Source: Candidatus Nomurabacteria bacterium
GTDB lineage: Bacteria > Patescibacteriota > Minisyncoccia > Phycocordibacterales > UBA2100
DNA: 6,537 bases
Direction of reading: 5' to 3'
Assembly: GCA_943359705.1 (NCBI GenBank)
Contig: CALRIB010000046.1
Span: 1 to 6,537, forward strand
The notes beneath the pieces are model-generated. The model saw only the letters and a list, made by a program, of their open reading frames with translations, ran no database searches and was not told the DNA's origin. Within the stretch, counting starts at the first letter, position 1, and each line of letters starts with the position of its first letter. Both the position numbers and the translations under genes were made by a program. Of this stretch, positions 1 to 5,279 are shown piece after piece.

Positions 1-1
1 T

Positions 2-313
2 TCGACGGTATGCGTGGGCATGGCAGCCTCGATGGGGGCCGTTTTGCTCTCCGCAGGTGAAAAAGGCAAACGTTTCGCCCTTCCCAACGCCGAAATCATG
101 ATTCACCAGCCCTCGGGAGGCGCCGAAGGCATGGCAGCCGACATCGAAATAACGGCTAAACAGATACTTAAAATCAGGGAGCGCCTCAACAAAATCCTCG
201 CCAAGAACACCGGGCAAAAAGTGGAGAAAATCGCAGCCGATGTGGACCGTGACTTCTTCATGGACGCGGAGGAATCCCTCAAATACGGCATTATCGACAA
301 GGTTTTGAAGTAA
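2..313 (+). CDS. clpP: ATP-dependent Clp protease proteolytic subunit ClpP, 3' part
   Basis: This is the C-terminal half of ClpP, the serine peptidase that forms a double heptameric chamber and degrades proteins fed to it by ClpX, ClpC or ClpA-type unfoldases in the cytoplasm. The reading frame is open from base 2, so the gene begins upstream of the window. The catalytic serine is seen in V-G-M-A-A-S-M-G (bases 14-34), the catalytic histidine in I-M-I-H-Q-P-S, and the third-residue aspartate region in A-D-V-D-R-D-F-F-M-D-A, followed by the usual ending E-S-L-K-Y-G-I-I-D-K-V-L. About 103 residues are present; ClpP is normally 190-210, so roughly half is missing. The first ATG in frame (base 14) is internal to the active-site motif and is not the real start. 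A hairpin follows the stop directly. Family assignment is firm; the identity of the partner ATPase cannot be told from here. Confidence 0.96.
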   Translation, partial: STVCVGMAASMGAVLLSAGEKGKRFALPNAEIMIHQPSGGAEGMAADIEITAKQILKIRERLNKILAKNTGQKVEKIAADVDRDFFMDAEESLKYGIIDKVLK

Positions 314-338
314 GCCCCCGCATTGAAATGCGGGCTTT
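312..338 (+). terminator. Weak intrinsic terminator after clpP
   Basis: The clpP stop codon runs into a hairpin, CCCGCAT (317-323), loop TGAA, ATGCGGG (328-334), followed by CTTT. The stem is GC-rich, but the T-run is only three bases, so it may terminate weakly or mainly protect the mRNA 3' end. Confidence 0.5.
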
Positions 339-378
339 CCGACTCCTCGCCTCGGAAATGCGAAACCATTCGCATTTC
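336..378. repeat. Two overlapping hairpins downstream of clpP
   Basis: TTTCCGA (336-342) pairs with TCGGAAA (352-358). GAAATGCGAA (355-364) pairs perfectly with TTCGCATTTC (369-378) across an ACCA loop. The two stems share bases 355-358 and cannot form together, and the second also shares an ATGCG core with the clpP terminator stem. A third, weaker stem, CTTGC-GGAA-GCAAG, lies around 425-438 and is followed by CTTTT. The function is not known; a structured 3' UTR or a decayed repeat are both possible. Confidence 0.55.
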
Positions 379-478
379 ACTCGGTCTAAGTCGTCGGTAA
401 TCTCCCTCTCCAGGAGGTCGAAGGGCTTGCGGAAGCAAGGCTTTTGTTGTCTATTGCCTATCGTTTTTCATACATTAG

Positions 479-507
479 TTGTACACTCCAGAAGTACCAT
501 TTATGAA
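479..507 (+). promoter_or_regulatory. Candidate sigma70-type promoter for rny
   Basis: TTGTAC (479-484) and TATGAA (502-507) are separated by 17 bp, giving a reasonable match to TTGACA/TATAAT. Transcription from it would give rny a leader of roughly 125 nt. A second possible pair, TTGTCT (447-452) and TACATT (471-476) with an 18-bp spacer, lies just upstream. Neither is strong enough to be certain. Confidence 0.35.
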
Positions 508-640
508 ATTCAATTTTGTCTCAGCCGCGCACCCTTCTCGCGCACACGGCTCTAGCGAAGTTACGTTTGGTCTTCTAACACACGCCACTCACGCAGTCGT
601 AGTGTCCTGATAAAAGGTGCGCGCCGGGAAACCGACGCGT

Positions 641-2170
641 ATGTCAATACAAATAATCTTACTTCTGCTCGCGGGCGCAAGCCTCGCGGGTGTCGCACTC
701 GGATACTTCCTCCGACTTATCATCACGCTCGGCAAACGCGGCTCACTCGAGCTCGAGATCCGGAAAATGCGTCTCGACGCCGAGGAAAAGGCGAAACGGG
801 TTATCGAAGAAGCGGAGGCACGTGCCAAAGGAAAGGAAGAAACGCTCACCAACGAATACAAGGAGCGCGAACGCAACCTCAAAGGCACCGAGGAACGCCT
901 CGTGAAGAAAGAAGAGATGCTCGATAAGCGCCAACTCAACCTCGACTCGGAGCACGAAACAGTAATCAAGAAGGAGGAGGAGGTTAAAACCGCCAAAGAG
1001 AAGGCCGACGAGCTCATTCGCGCGCAGCAGGAAAAGCTGGAGAAGGTTGCCGGACTCTCGGCAGGCGAAGCGAAGGCCGACCTTATAAAATCGGTAGAAA
1101 AGCAGTACGAGAACGACCTCGAGGGCCGCTTCCGCAAGCTCGAAGTCGCCAGCAACGAAAAGTTGGAACAGCGGGCAAAGGAAATCCTCACGAGCGCAGT
1201 GCATCGTCTCGGCAATTCAGTCGTTTCCGACGTACTTGCGACGACTATCACTATTCCGAGTGATGAACTCAAGGGCAAGATAATCGGTAAAGAAGGCCGT
1301 AATATAAGGGCTTTTGAGCGAGCCACCGGCGTCGACGTCATCATTGACGACACTCCGGGCACGATTACCCTCTCCTCCTACGACCCCATCCGCCGCCAGG
1401 TCGCGCGCATCGCGCTTGAGAATCTCATCATCGACGGCCGCATCCAGCCGGCCAAAATCGAGGAGTCAGTGAAGAAAGCTGAGGAGGAAATCAACAACAT
1501 CATCAAGAAAAAGGGCGCCGAGGCTGCATACAACGCAAAAGTACCCAACCTCGATCCGAAACTTTTGATGATTCTCGGCCGCTTGTACTTCCGCACGAGC
1601 TACGGACAGAATGTCCTCGACCACTCGGTCGAAGTGGCGCATCTTGCAGGCATGCTCGCACTCGAGCTCGGCGCCAATGAGGCCACTGCGCGTGCCGGAG
1701 CCTTGTTCCACGACATCGGCAAAGCAGTGGACCACGAAGTCCCCGGCACGCACGTGGAGATCGGCCGCCGTATCCTCCAGAAATTCGGCATCGACGAGGC
1801 GGTGGTCAAGGCCATGCAGGCTCACCACGAGGAATATCCGTACGAAACTCCCGAATCGATGATTGTGCAGGTCGCTGACGCCATTTCGGGCTCACGCCCC
1901 GGCGCTCGCCGCGACTCCGTCGAGAATTACATTAAGCGTCTTGAAGAACTTGAGGCGATTGCCAACAATCAGCCGGGCGTGGAGAAGAGCTACGCCATCG
2001 CAGCAGGCCGCGAAGTGCGCGTCATTGTAAAGCCCGACGCCATCTCCGACTTGGAAGCCCGTAAACTTGCTCGCGACATCGCCGACAAGATAGAAAAGGA
2101 GCTGCAGTATCCCGGCGAAATAAAAGTCAACGTCATTCGCGAGACTCGCGTCATCGAGTACGCCCGATAA
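641..2170 (+). CDS. rny: Ribonuclease Y
   Basis: RNase Y is a membrane-anchored endoribonuclease that starts mRNA decay in many bacteria. All domains are seen in order: one N-terminal transmembrane helix (about residues 3-29, I-I-L-L-L-L-A-G...), a long Lys/Glu-rich coiled coil (about 35-180), a KH RNA-binding domain with the G-K-E-G loop at 216-219, and an HD hydrolase domain with H328 (D-H-S-V-E-V-A), H357-D358 (F-H-D-I-G-K) and H395-H396 (H-H-E-E-Y-P), metal-binding positions of the family. It ends with the typical V-I-R-E-T-R-V-I-E-Y-A-R. The length of 509 residues fits the family (about 520). I chose the ATG at 641 because the membrane helix begins there; an in-frame GTG at 617 would add eight polar residues and has no better ribosome site (only a loose GGGA at 626-629 precedes 641). 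It stands alone, with a terminator directly downstream. No defects are visible. Confidence 0.97.
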   Translation: MSIQIILLLLAGASLAGVALGYFLRLIITLGKRGSLELEIRKMRLDAEEKAKRVIEEAEARAKGKEETLTNEYKERERNLKGTEERLVKKEEMLDKRQLNLDSEHETVIKKEEEVKTAKEKADELIRAQQEKLEKVAGLSAGEAKADLIKSVEKQYENDLEGRFRKLEVASNEKLEQRAKEILTSAVHRLGNSVVSDVLATTITIPSDELKGKIIGKEGRNIRAFERATGVDVIIDDTPGTITLSSYDPIRRQVARIALENLIIDGRIQPAKIEESVKKAEEEINNIIKKKGAEAAYNAKVPNLDPKLLMILGRLYFRTSYGQNVLDHSVEVAHLAGMLALELGANEATARAGALFHDIGKAVDHEVPGTHVEIGRRILQKFGIDEAVVKAMQAHHEEYPYETPESMIVQVADAISGSRPGARRDSVENYIKRLEELEAIANNQPGVEKSYAIAAGREVRVIVKPDAISDLEARKLARDIADKIEKELQYPGEIKVNVIRETRVIEYAR

Positions 2171-2189
2171 AGCTGGCACGTGTATGCGG

Positions 2190-2223
2190 AGAAAAACGGC
2201 TCAACAGAGGCGTTTTTCTTTTA
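2190..2223 (+). terminator. Intrinsic terminator of rny
   Basis: AGAAAAACG (2190-2198) pairs with CGTTTTTCT (2211-2219). The interior CTC-AACA-GAG tops the stem after a single G/G mismatch, and TTTT follows. It lies 20 bp after the rny stop. The A-rich left arm means it could also work on the minus strand. Confidence 0.8.
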
Positions 2224-2248
2224 TATCATTTCGGGGCTCAAAACCTAT

Positions 2249-2369
2249 AGATTGCGACCCTTTGTCAATTGACCCCGTTAGAGAGAAGCGTACTGTGTCA
2301 TGCAGATTAGTAAGATTATCAGCCAAGATTTGACATTCGCACCACAATCGAACGCAATCTCTAACGGGG
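2249..2369. repeat. Long-range inverted repeat upstream of the HU gene
   Basis: The 12-mer CCCCGTTAGAGA (2273-2284) recurs as its exact reverse complement TCTCTAACGGGG (2358-2369). Similarity extends outward: TGTCAA (2264-2269) before the left arm matches TTGACA (2370-2375) after the right arm, with four extra bases in the left copy. AGATTGCG (2249-2256) also matches CGCAATCT (2353-2360), which overlaps the right arm, so alternative pairings exist. The 73 bp between the arms show no gene. It may be a mobile-element remnant or a regulatory structure; I do not recognise it. Confidence 0.7.
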
Positions 2370-2397
2370 TTGACAGCCTCATTAAACGGCTCAAAAT
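2370..2397 (+). promoter_or_regulatory. Promoter candidate for the HU gene
   Basis: A perfect -35 TTGACA (2370-2375) is followed after 16 bp by CAAAAT (2392-2397). The TTGACA is part of the right end of the inverted repeat, so repeat and promoter are physically linked. The transcript would carry the GC palindrome at 2410-2429 in a leader of about 65 nt. Confidence 0.5.
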
Positions 2398-2409
2398 GGG
2401 CACGTGAGG

Positions 2410-2429
2410 CCTGCCTGCCGGCAGGCAGG
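2410..2429. repeat. Perfect 20-bp GC palindrome
   Basis: CCTGCCTGCC is followed immediately by its reverse complement GGCAGGCAGG, with no loop bases. From memory this motif recurs between genes in Parcubacterial genomes, which supports the taxonomic guess; I could not check that here. In RNA it would fold back in the HU leader; as DNA it could be a protein-binding site. Confidence 0.75.
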
Positions 2430-2467
2430 TCGGAGTGCGAATATCTTAATAAATAATTAGAAAACAT

Positions 2468-2743
2468 ATGGCAAATAAAATGGACTTGGTGGAGAAAGTG
2501 GCCGCGACCATCGGCTGCACAAAGGCCGACGGCGAGCGCGCGGTAGAAGCGATCATCGACGCAATCACTGCTCACCTCAAGGGCGGTCAGGAGGTTTCCA
2601 TCGCGGGTCTCGGTATCTTTGAGGCAAAGACGCGCGCAGGACGCATGGGGCGCAATCCGCGCACCGGTCAGGCGATTCAGATCAAGGCGATGAAGGTGCC
2701 GAAGTTCCGCGCTTCCAAGACCTTGAAGGACGCGATTAAGTAA
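2468..2743 (+). CDS. HU-family DNA-binding protein
   Basis: HU proteins are small dimeric nucleoid proteins that bend DNA with two beta-arms. The 91-residue product has the usual length and layout: an N-terminal helix pair (M-D-L-V-E-K-V-A..., residues 5-40), the core G-L-G-I-F-E (about 48-53), then the arm signature T-R-A-G-R-M-G-R-N-P-R-T-G-Q (about 56-69), and a C-terminal helix with K-V-P-K-F-R-A-S-K-T-L-K-D. R-N-P-R-T-G is the DNA-intercalating arm tip, including the conserved proline. The ATG at 2468 is preceded by a very A/T-rich stretch (2441-2467) and no Shine-Dalgarno sequence; a second in-frame ATG at 2480 would cut the first helix short. The gene is single, with promoter-like DNA and repeats upstream and a terminator 18 bp after the stop. 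HU versus an IHF-like paralogue cannot be decided, so no symbol is given. Confidence 0.95.
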   Translation: MANKMDLVEKVAATIGCTKADGERAVEAIIDAITAHLKGGQEVSIAGLGIFEAKTRAGRMGRNPRTGQAIQIKAMKVPKFRASKTLKDAIK

Positions 2744-2761
2744 GCATAGAGATGTTTGAAC

Positions 2762-2788
2762 AAAAAAACCGCCCGGGGCGGTTTTTTT
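2762..2788. terminator. Strong bidirectional terminator after the HU gene
   Basis: Seven A, a CCGCC/GGCGG stem with a tight CGG loop, and seven T form a textbook intrinsic terminator. Because of the A-run it should also stop transcripts coming leftward from tRNA-Gly on the minus strand. Confidence 0.9.
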
Positions 2789-2793
2789 GCTTT

Positions 2794-2813
2794 TGGTGCG
2801 GGATGCGGGAATC
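2794..2813 (-). repeat. Detached copy of the tRNA-Gly 3' end
   Basis: Bases 2795-2813 are identical to 2958-2976, the 3' end of the intact tRNA-Gly. Read on the minus strand, the copy holds the last bases of the T-arm, the 3' acceptor strand ATCCCGC, discriminator A, and then CCA (2794-2796). The intact gene has CCG after its discriminator. No D-arm or anticodon arm accompanies the copy, so it is a fragment and not a gene. Confidence 0.8.
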
Positions 2814-2957
2814 TCCTTCGGCTCTCGGCTCGTCGACACTCACCTCGACCTAGGCACCGCCTGGCGGTCGCGCGTACTCGCGCGACATCGCTCCGGCGTT
2901 CGATTCCTGACGCACAGCGCAAAGGCGCTGTGCTCATCCCCTCCTCGTTCCTACTTC
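2814..2957. other. GC-rich hairpin segment between tRNA-Gly and its 3'-end copy
   Basis: This stretch is non-coding as far as I can see. It holds a hairpin GTCGCGCG (2867-2874), loop TACT, CGCGCGAC (2879-2886), and another GCACAGCGC (2912-2920), loop AAAG, GCGCTGTGC (2925-2933). ACCGCC/GGCGGT (2856-2868) is a third inverted pair with a single-base centre. GTTCGATTCC at 2898-2907 resembles a tRNA T-loop on the plus strand, but no full cloverleaf fits. Neither hairpin has a T-run. Confidence 0.6.
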
Positions 2958-2959
2958 GG

Positions 2960-3030
2960 TGCGGGATGCGGGAATCGAACCCGCGTTCTCAGTTTGGAAA
3001 ACTGATGTCCTACCATTGAACGAATCCCGC
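2960..3030 (-). tRNA. tRNA-Gly (anticodon TCC)
   Basis: The minus strand folds as a complete cloverleaf: acceptor GCGGGAT/ATCCCGC (7 bp), D-arm GTTC-AATGGTA-GGAC, anticodon stem TCAGT/ACTGA with loop TTTCCAA, variable loop GAAC, T-arm GCGGG-TTCGATT-CCCGC, and discriminator A at 2960. The anticodon is TCC, reading GGA and probably other GGN codons. The 3' CCA is not encoded (CCG follows), so it must be added by tRNA nucleotidyltransferase. The length is 71 nt. It is transcribed divergently from the protease gene; TAGGAT (3047-3052, minus) is a possible -10 box. Confidence 0.97.
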
Positions 3031-3076
3031 GCTCACCAACGGACGCATCCTATCAAACATTCAATGAAGAGAAAAC

Positions 3077-3105
3077 TTGAACCGCAAGGCGAAACCGCGT
3101 ATATT
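3077..3105 (+). promoter_or_regulatory. Strong promoter of the serine protease gene
   Basis: TTGAAC (3077-3082) and TATATT (3100-3105) are separated by exactly 17 bp. The ATG at 3114 is only 8 bases after the -10 box, so the expected transcription start is at or within two or three bases of the start codon. The mRNA would be leaderless, which fits the missing Shine-Dalgarno sequence. Confidence 0.75.
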
Positions 3106-3113
3106 CGGTTTAA

Positions 3114-4289
3114 ATGCTTTCTCGCACGCGGTCATTCCTTGTCCTCCTCGGCGCTCTCGGTATCCTCGCCGCAATTGCTGTCGCACTCCAACCGGCGCCG
3201 AGTGCAACTCCAAACCAAACGACAGAAGCTACCAGCACCACCCAGGTCGCAAGCGCTGCAAACGCTGCCGTGCCCTCGGTCGCCTCAAGCACCCCTCCTA
3301 CCCCTCCTGTCGCAGTCGCAAAAAAGAAAGTTAAGCCGGCCGCTCCGCCGGTGTCCAAACCCGCGAACGACACCACTCCGAATGACCAGGTCGTTCGTAT
3401 CGAGAATCCCTACCCGTTCGCTCCCCTTTCTTTCGATACCATCAACTCTGTCGCACGCGCCGCACTGGTGAATATCGTGTGCGCACCGCGCGGCGGCACA
3501 TTGCGCCCGATTTCGGCTTCAGGTGTCATCATCGACCCGCGCGGCGTCATCCTCACCAACGCGCACGTTGCGCAATACGTGCTGCTTTCGGAGAGTACTG
3601 CCGTAGACCTCGAGTGCGTCGTACGCTCCGGAAGCCCCGCCACAGCAAAATGGGTCCCGGAGGTCTTATACATGCCGAAAGCCTGGGTGCAGGCGCACGC
3701 AGCGGAGATTCTCGCGGACCGCCCGATTGGAACGGGAGAATACGACTACGCACTTCTGCGCATACAAAGCAGCGTAGGCGGCGTCACTCCTACAGCATCA
3801 GCGACAGCATTCCCCTACCTTCCCGTGGACACTCGTGAGGGTATCGGATTTATCGACGACGAGGTGCTCGTGGCGAGTTATCCTGCAGAATTCATCGGCG
3901 GTCTCGCCGCACAAAACAATCTGTACCCGTCTTCGTCGGTCACCGCCATTAAAGACTTGCTGACGTTCGGCGAGAAAACAATCGACCTGGTGTCACTCGG
4001 CGGCATTATCGAAGCGCAGAGCGGCTCCTCGGGCGGTGCGGTCGTCAACATGTGGGGACGACTCATCGGTATTATCACGACGACGAGCGAAGGCGCGACG
4101 ACAGCCGAGCGTGATTTGCACGCAATTACGCTCAGTTATATAGACCGCGATATGGTGCAGCAGATGCAATTCAACCTGGGCACGGTTCTTGGCGGCGACG
4201 TAGCCGCAGAGGCCGCGGAATTCCGCTCCGATGTGGCGCCGTTCCTCATGCGACTCCTCATCGACCAACTCCAACACCGAACTCCCTAA
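3114..4289 (+). CDS. Secreted or membrane-anchored trypsin-like serine protease
   Basis: The 391-residue product begins with a basic n-region and a hydrophobic helix (about residues 7-25: F-L-V-L-L-G-A-L-G-I-L...), which acts as signal peptide or membrane anchor. A low-complexity Ala/Pro/Thr/Ser-rich linker follows (about 26-100), including a K-K-K-V-K patch, as in proteins that hold a domain away from the membrane. The trypsin-fold domain (about 105-350) shows the catalytic triad: H151 in L-T-N-A-H-V, D211 in Y-D-Y-A-L-L, and S306 in S-G-S-S-G-G-A. C123 and C168 could form a disulfide. I see no PDZ domain, unlike DegP/HtrA; the C-terminal 40 residues are a helical tail. A role in envelope protein quality control or processing is a guess; the substrate is unknown. 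The ATG at 3114 fits the promoter. Its TAA overlaps the stop of the convergent transporter gene. Confidence 0.88.
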   Translation: MLSRTRSFLVLLGALGILAAIAVALQPAPSATPNQTTEATSTTQVASAANAAVPSVASSTPPTPPVAVAKKKVKPAAPPVSKPANDTTPNDQVVRIENPYPFAPLSFDTINSVARAALVNIVCAPRGGTLRPISASGVIIDPRGVILTNAHVAQYVLLSESTAVDLECVVRSGSPATAKWVPEVLYMPKAWVQAHAAEILADRPIGTGEYDYALLRIQSSVGGVTPTASATAFPYLPVDTREGIGFIDDEVLVASYPAEFIGGLAAQNNLYPSSSVTAIKDLLTFGEKTIDLVSLGGIIEAQSGSSGGAVVNMWGRLIGIITTTSEGATTAERDLHAITLSYIDRDMVQQMQFNLGTVLGGDVAAEAAEFRSDVAPFLMRLLIDQLQHRTP

Positions 4290-5146
4290 GAAAAAGAGAG
4301 CAGGACGATTCCCGCAGCAAAAAGCCCGAGCGCGACAATCTTTCGCCTCGAGATGTGTTCACGCAAAAAGAAAAGCCCCCACGCAACCGGGAGTAAGAAT
4401 CCTGCGGAGCGGATGGCGAGCACGTACGAGGTCTCGCCTGAAACGAATGCCGCCATCGAAGCGGTGAATCCGAACGCGAGGACAAGACCAAGACTTACCA
4501 ACAGCCAGAATTTTTCCGGTATCCGCTTTAGGTCTTGCTGCTGGCCGAAGGCAAACGTGCAGACGAGGAATACAATCGAGACTCCGAATTGATTTACGAA
4601 ACTGTAGAAGACCGGGGTCGAGACCTCGATGGAGATCTTGTCCAAGGTGGAACCGATGGCCGGCAAGAGCGTCGCGATAACCATAAAAAGCACCGGCATA
4701 TTGATTCTGAACTTCCCCACCCCCGGAGCATCTTTAAGGAGGATATAGGTCGCAACAACGATTGCGAGAATCCCTACCAGTCCGTACCGGGTCGGGATTT
4801 CGCCGATGAGTACGTAGGAAGAGACGACATTAAACACCGGCAGAAGCGAGCCGACCGGAACGACTTCGGAAACTTCCCCTTCCCGGAGGGACCGGTACAA
4901 GAAGTAGGTTTGTATGGGGTACAGGACCAGCCAAATAATGATGAGCGGCCACCAGAAACGCCATGGCAAGGCCCATATATCTTGCGGAATCGGCAAGAAG
5001 AAGAAAAGCGCGAGAATCGGAATTACAGAAAAGCTCTGGACAACGAAGCCGAGCGAAAAGTTGCCAAACGTACCCGTCAGCTCCTTTTCATATATCCGCC
5101 GTATGCCAAAAAGAAGTGCGCTGAAAAGTGCCAACGAAAGCCACAT
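4286..5146 (-). CDS. EamA/DMT-superfamily transporter
   Basis: This is an integral membrane protein of 286 residues, almost entirely hydrophobic, with about ten predicted transmembrane helices in two similar halves of about 140 residues (first half up to I-L-L-K-D-A-P, second from N-M-P-V-L-F-M-V on). That is the layout and length of EamA-domain drug/metabolite transporters, which carry small metabolites across the cytoplasmic membrane. Typical features are E-V-S-E-V-V-P-V-G-S-L-L-P-V-F near the end of helix 3/4, and S-Y-V-L-A-I-R-S-A-G-F-L-L-P-V followed by L-R-E-H-I-S-R-R-K near the C-terminus. The substrate cannot be inferred. The ATG (5144-5146) is one base beyond the tRNA-Pro 3' end, and the first membrane helix begins at residue 2, so no later start is likely. 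There is no Shine-Dalgarno sequence. It is probably co-transcribed with the tRNA. Its TAG overlaps the protease TAA by three bases, and no terminator lies between them. Confidence 0.85.
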   Translation of the reverse strand: MWLSLALFSALLFGIRRIYEKELTGTFGNFSLGFVVQSFSVIPILALFFFLPIPQDIWALPWRFWWPLIIIWLVLYPIQTYFLYRSLREGEVSEVVPVGSLLPVFNVVSSYVLIGEIPTRYGLVGILAIVVATYILLKDAPGVGKFRINMPVLFMVIATLLPAIGSTLDKISIEVSTPVFYSFVNQFGVSIVFLVCTFAFGQQQDLKRIPEKFWLLVSLGLVLAFGFTASMAAFVSGETSYVLAIRSAGFLLPVAWGLFFLREHISRRKIVALGLFAAGIVLLSFS

Positions 5147-5147
5147 G

Positions 5148-5218
5148 TCGGGGCGCCCAGAATCGAACTGGGTCTACTTGGTCCCAAACCAAGCGTACTA
5201 CCGGTATACGACGCCCCG
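5148..5218 (-). tRNA. tRNA-Pro (anticodon TGG)
   Basis: The minus strand gives a full cloverleaf: acceptor CGGGGCG/CGCCCCG, T at position 8, D-arm GTAT-ACCGGTA-GTAC, anticodon stem CTTGG/CCAAG with loop TTTGGGA, variable loop TAGA, T-arm CCCAG-TTCGATT-CTGGG, and discriminator A at 5148. The C1-G72 pair is the usual mark of bacterial tRNA-Pro. Anticodon TGG reads CCA and probably other CCN codons. CCA is not encoded. The D-loop is short (7 nt). The length is 71 nt. The next base but one downstream starts the transporter ATG. Confidence 0.97.
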
Positions 5219-5228
5219 CAACGAGCGC

Positions 5229-5234
5229 ATACTA
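5229..5234 (-). promoter_or_regulatory. Possible -10 box for tRNA-Pro
   Basis: TAGTAT on the minus strand ends 10 bp before the tRNA 5' end. There is no clear TTGACA at the expected distance; the -35 position falls within the TGTCCTTTA repeat cluster, so the repeats could overlap regulatory DNA. Confidence 0.35.
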
Positions 5235-5244
5235 CCACGATTCT

Positions 5245-5279
5245 TAAAGGACAGCATAAAGGACATAACTTGTCCTTTA
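5245..5279. repeat. Three TGTCCTTTA repeats between tRNA-Pro and yraN
   Basis: The 9-mer is present as TAAAGGACA at 5245-5253 and 5257-5265 and in the other orientation as TGTCCTTTA at 5271-5279, the last overlapping the yraN stop codon. Copies two and three face each other and could form a stem (TAAAGGACA, loop TAACT, TGTCCTTTA), possibly acting as a yraN terminator without a long T-run. Two more copies lie at 5891-5899 and 5997-6005. Confidence 0.7.

Larger units (their letters stand above)
314..640. other. Gene-poor spacer between clpP and rny
   Basis: This 327-bp stretch has no gene I can support. The left half is the hairpin run after clpP. The right half (440-640) is less GC-rich and holds candidate promoters. 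A 35-codon open frame at 503-610 (M-K-F-N-F-V-S-A-A-H...) is present but has no recognisable motif or ribosome binding site. Confidence 0.6.

Noticed and set aside
503..610. A 35-codon open frame (M-K-F-N-F-V-S-A-A-H...) upstream of rny
   Set aside because: It has no ribosome site, no recognised motif, no length support, and its start overlaps the -10 box of a candidate promoter. A chance frame is likely.
617..640. GTG at 617 as the start of RNase Y
   Set aside because: It would add eight polar residues before the membrane helix; the ATG at 641 gives the usual N-terminus. It cannot be fully excluded.
589..1362. Long open frame of 257 codons on the minus strand, antisense to rny
   Set aside because: It is very rich in Ser, Arg and Leu, as expected for the complement of the Lys/Glu-rich coiled-coil codons of rny. 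No motif is seen.
2304..2330. Three AGATT repeats between the arms of the HU-upstream inverted repeat
   Set aside because: The spacings differ (9 and 13 bp) and five bases are too short to mean anything.
2177..2406. CACGTG at 2177-2182 and 2401-2406 as further parS sites
   Set aside because: Only the central six bases match; the flanks (GG before, TATG or AGG after) lack the TT...AA bases shared by the three sites near yraN.
2896..2933. A second tRNA suggested by GTTCGATTCC on the plus strand
   Set aside because: No acceptor, D-arm or anticodon arm fits the upstream sequence.
2794..2976. CRISPR array or active integrative element between the tRNA-Gly 3'-end copies
   Set aside because: There is only one repeat pair with a 144-bp spacer and no integrase or transposase gene. 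Only a remnant can be argued.
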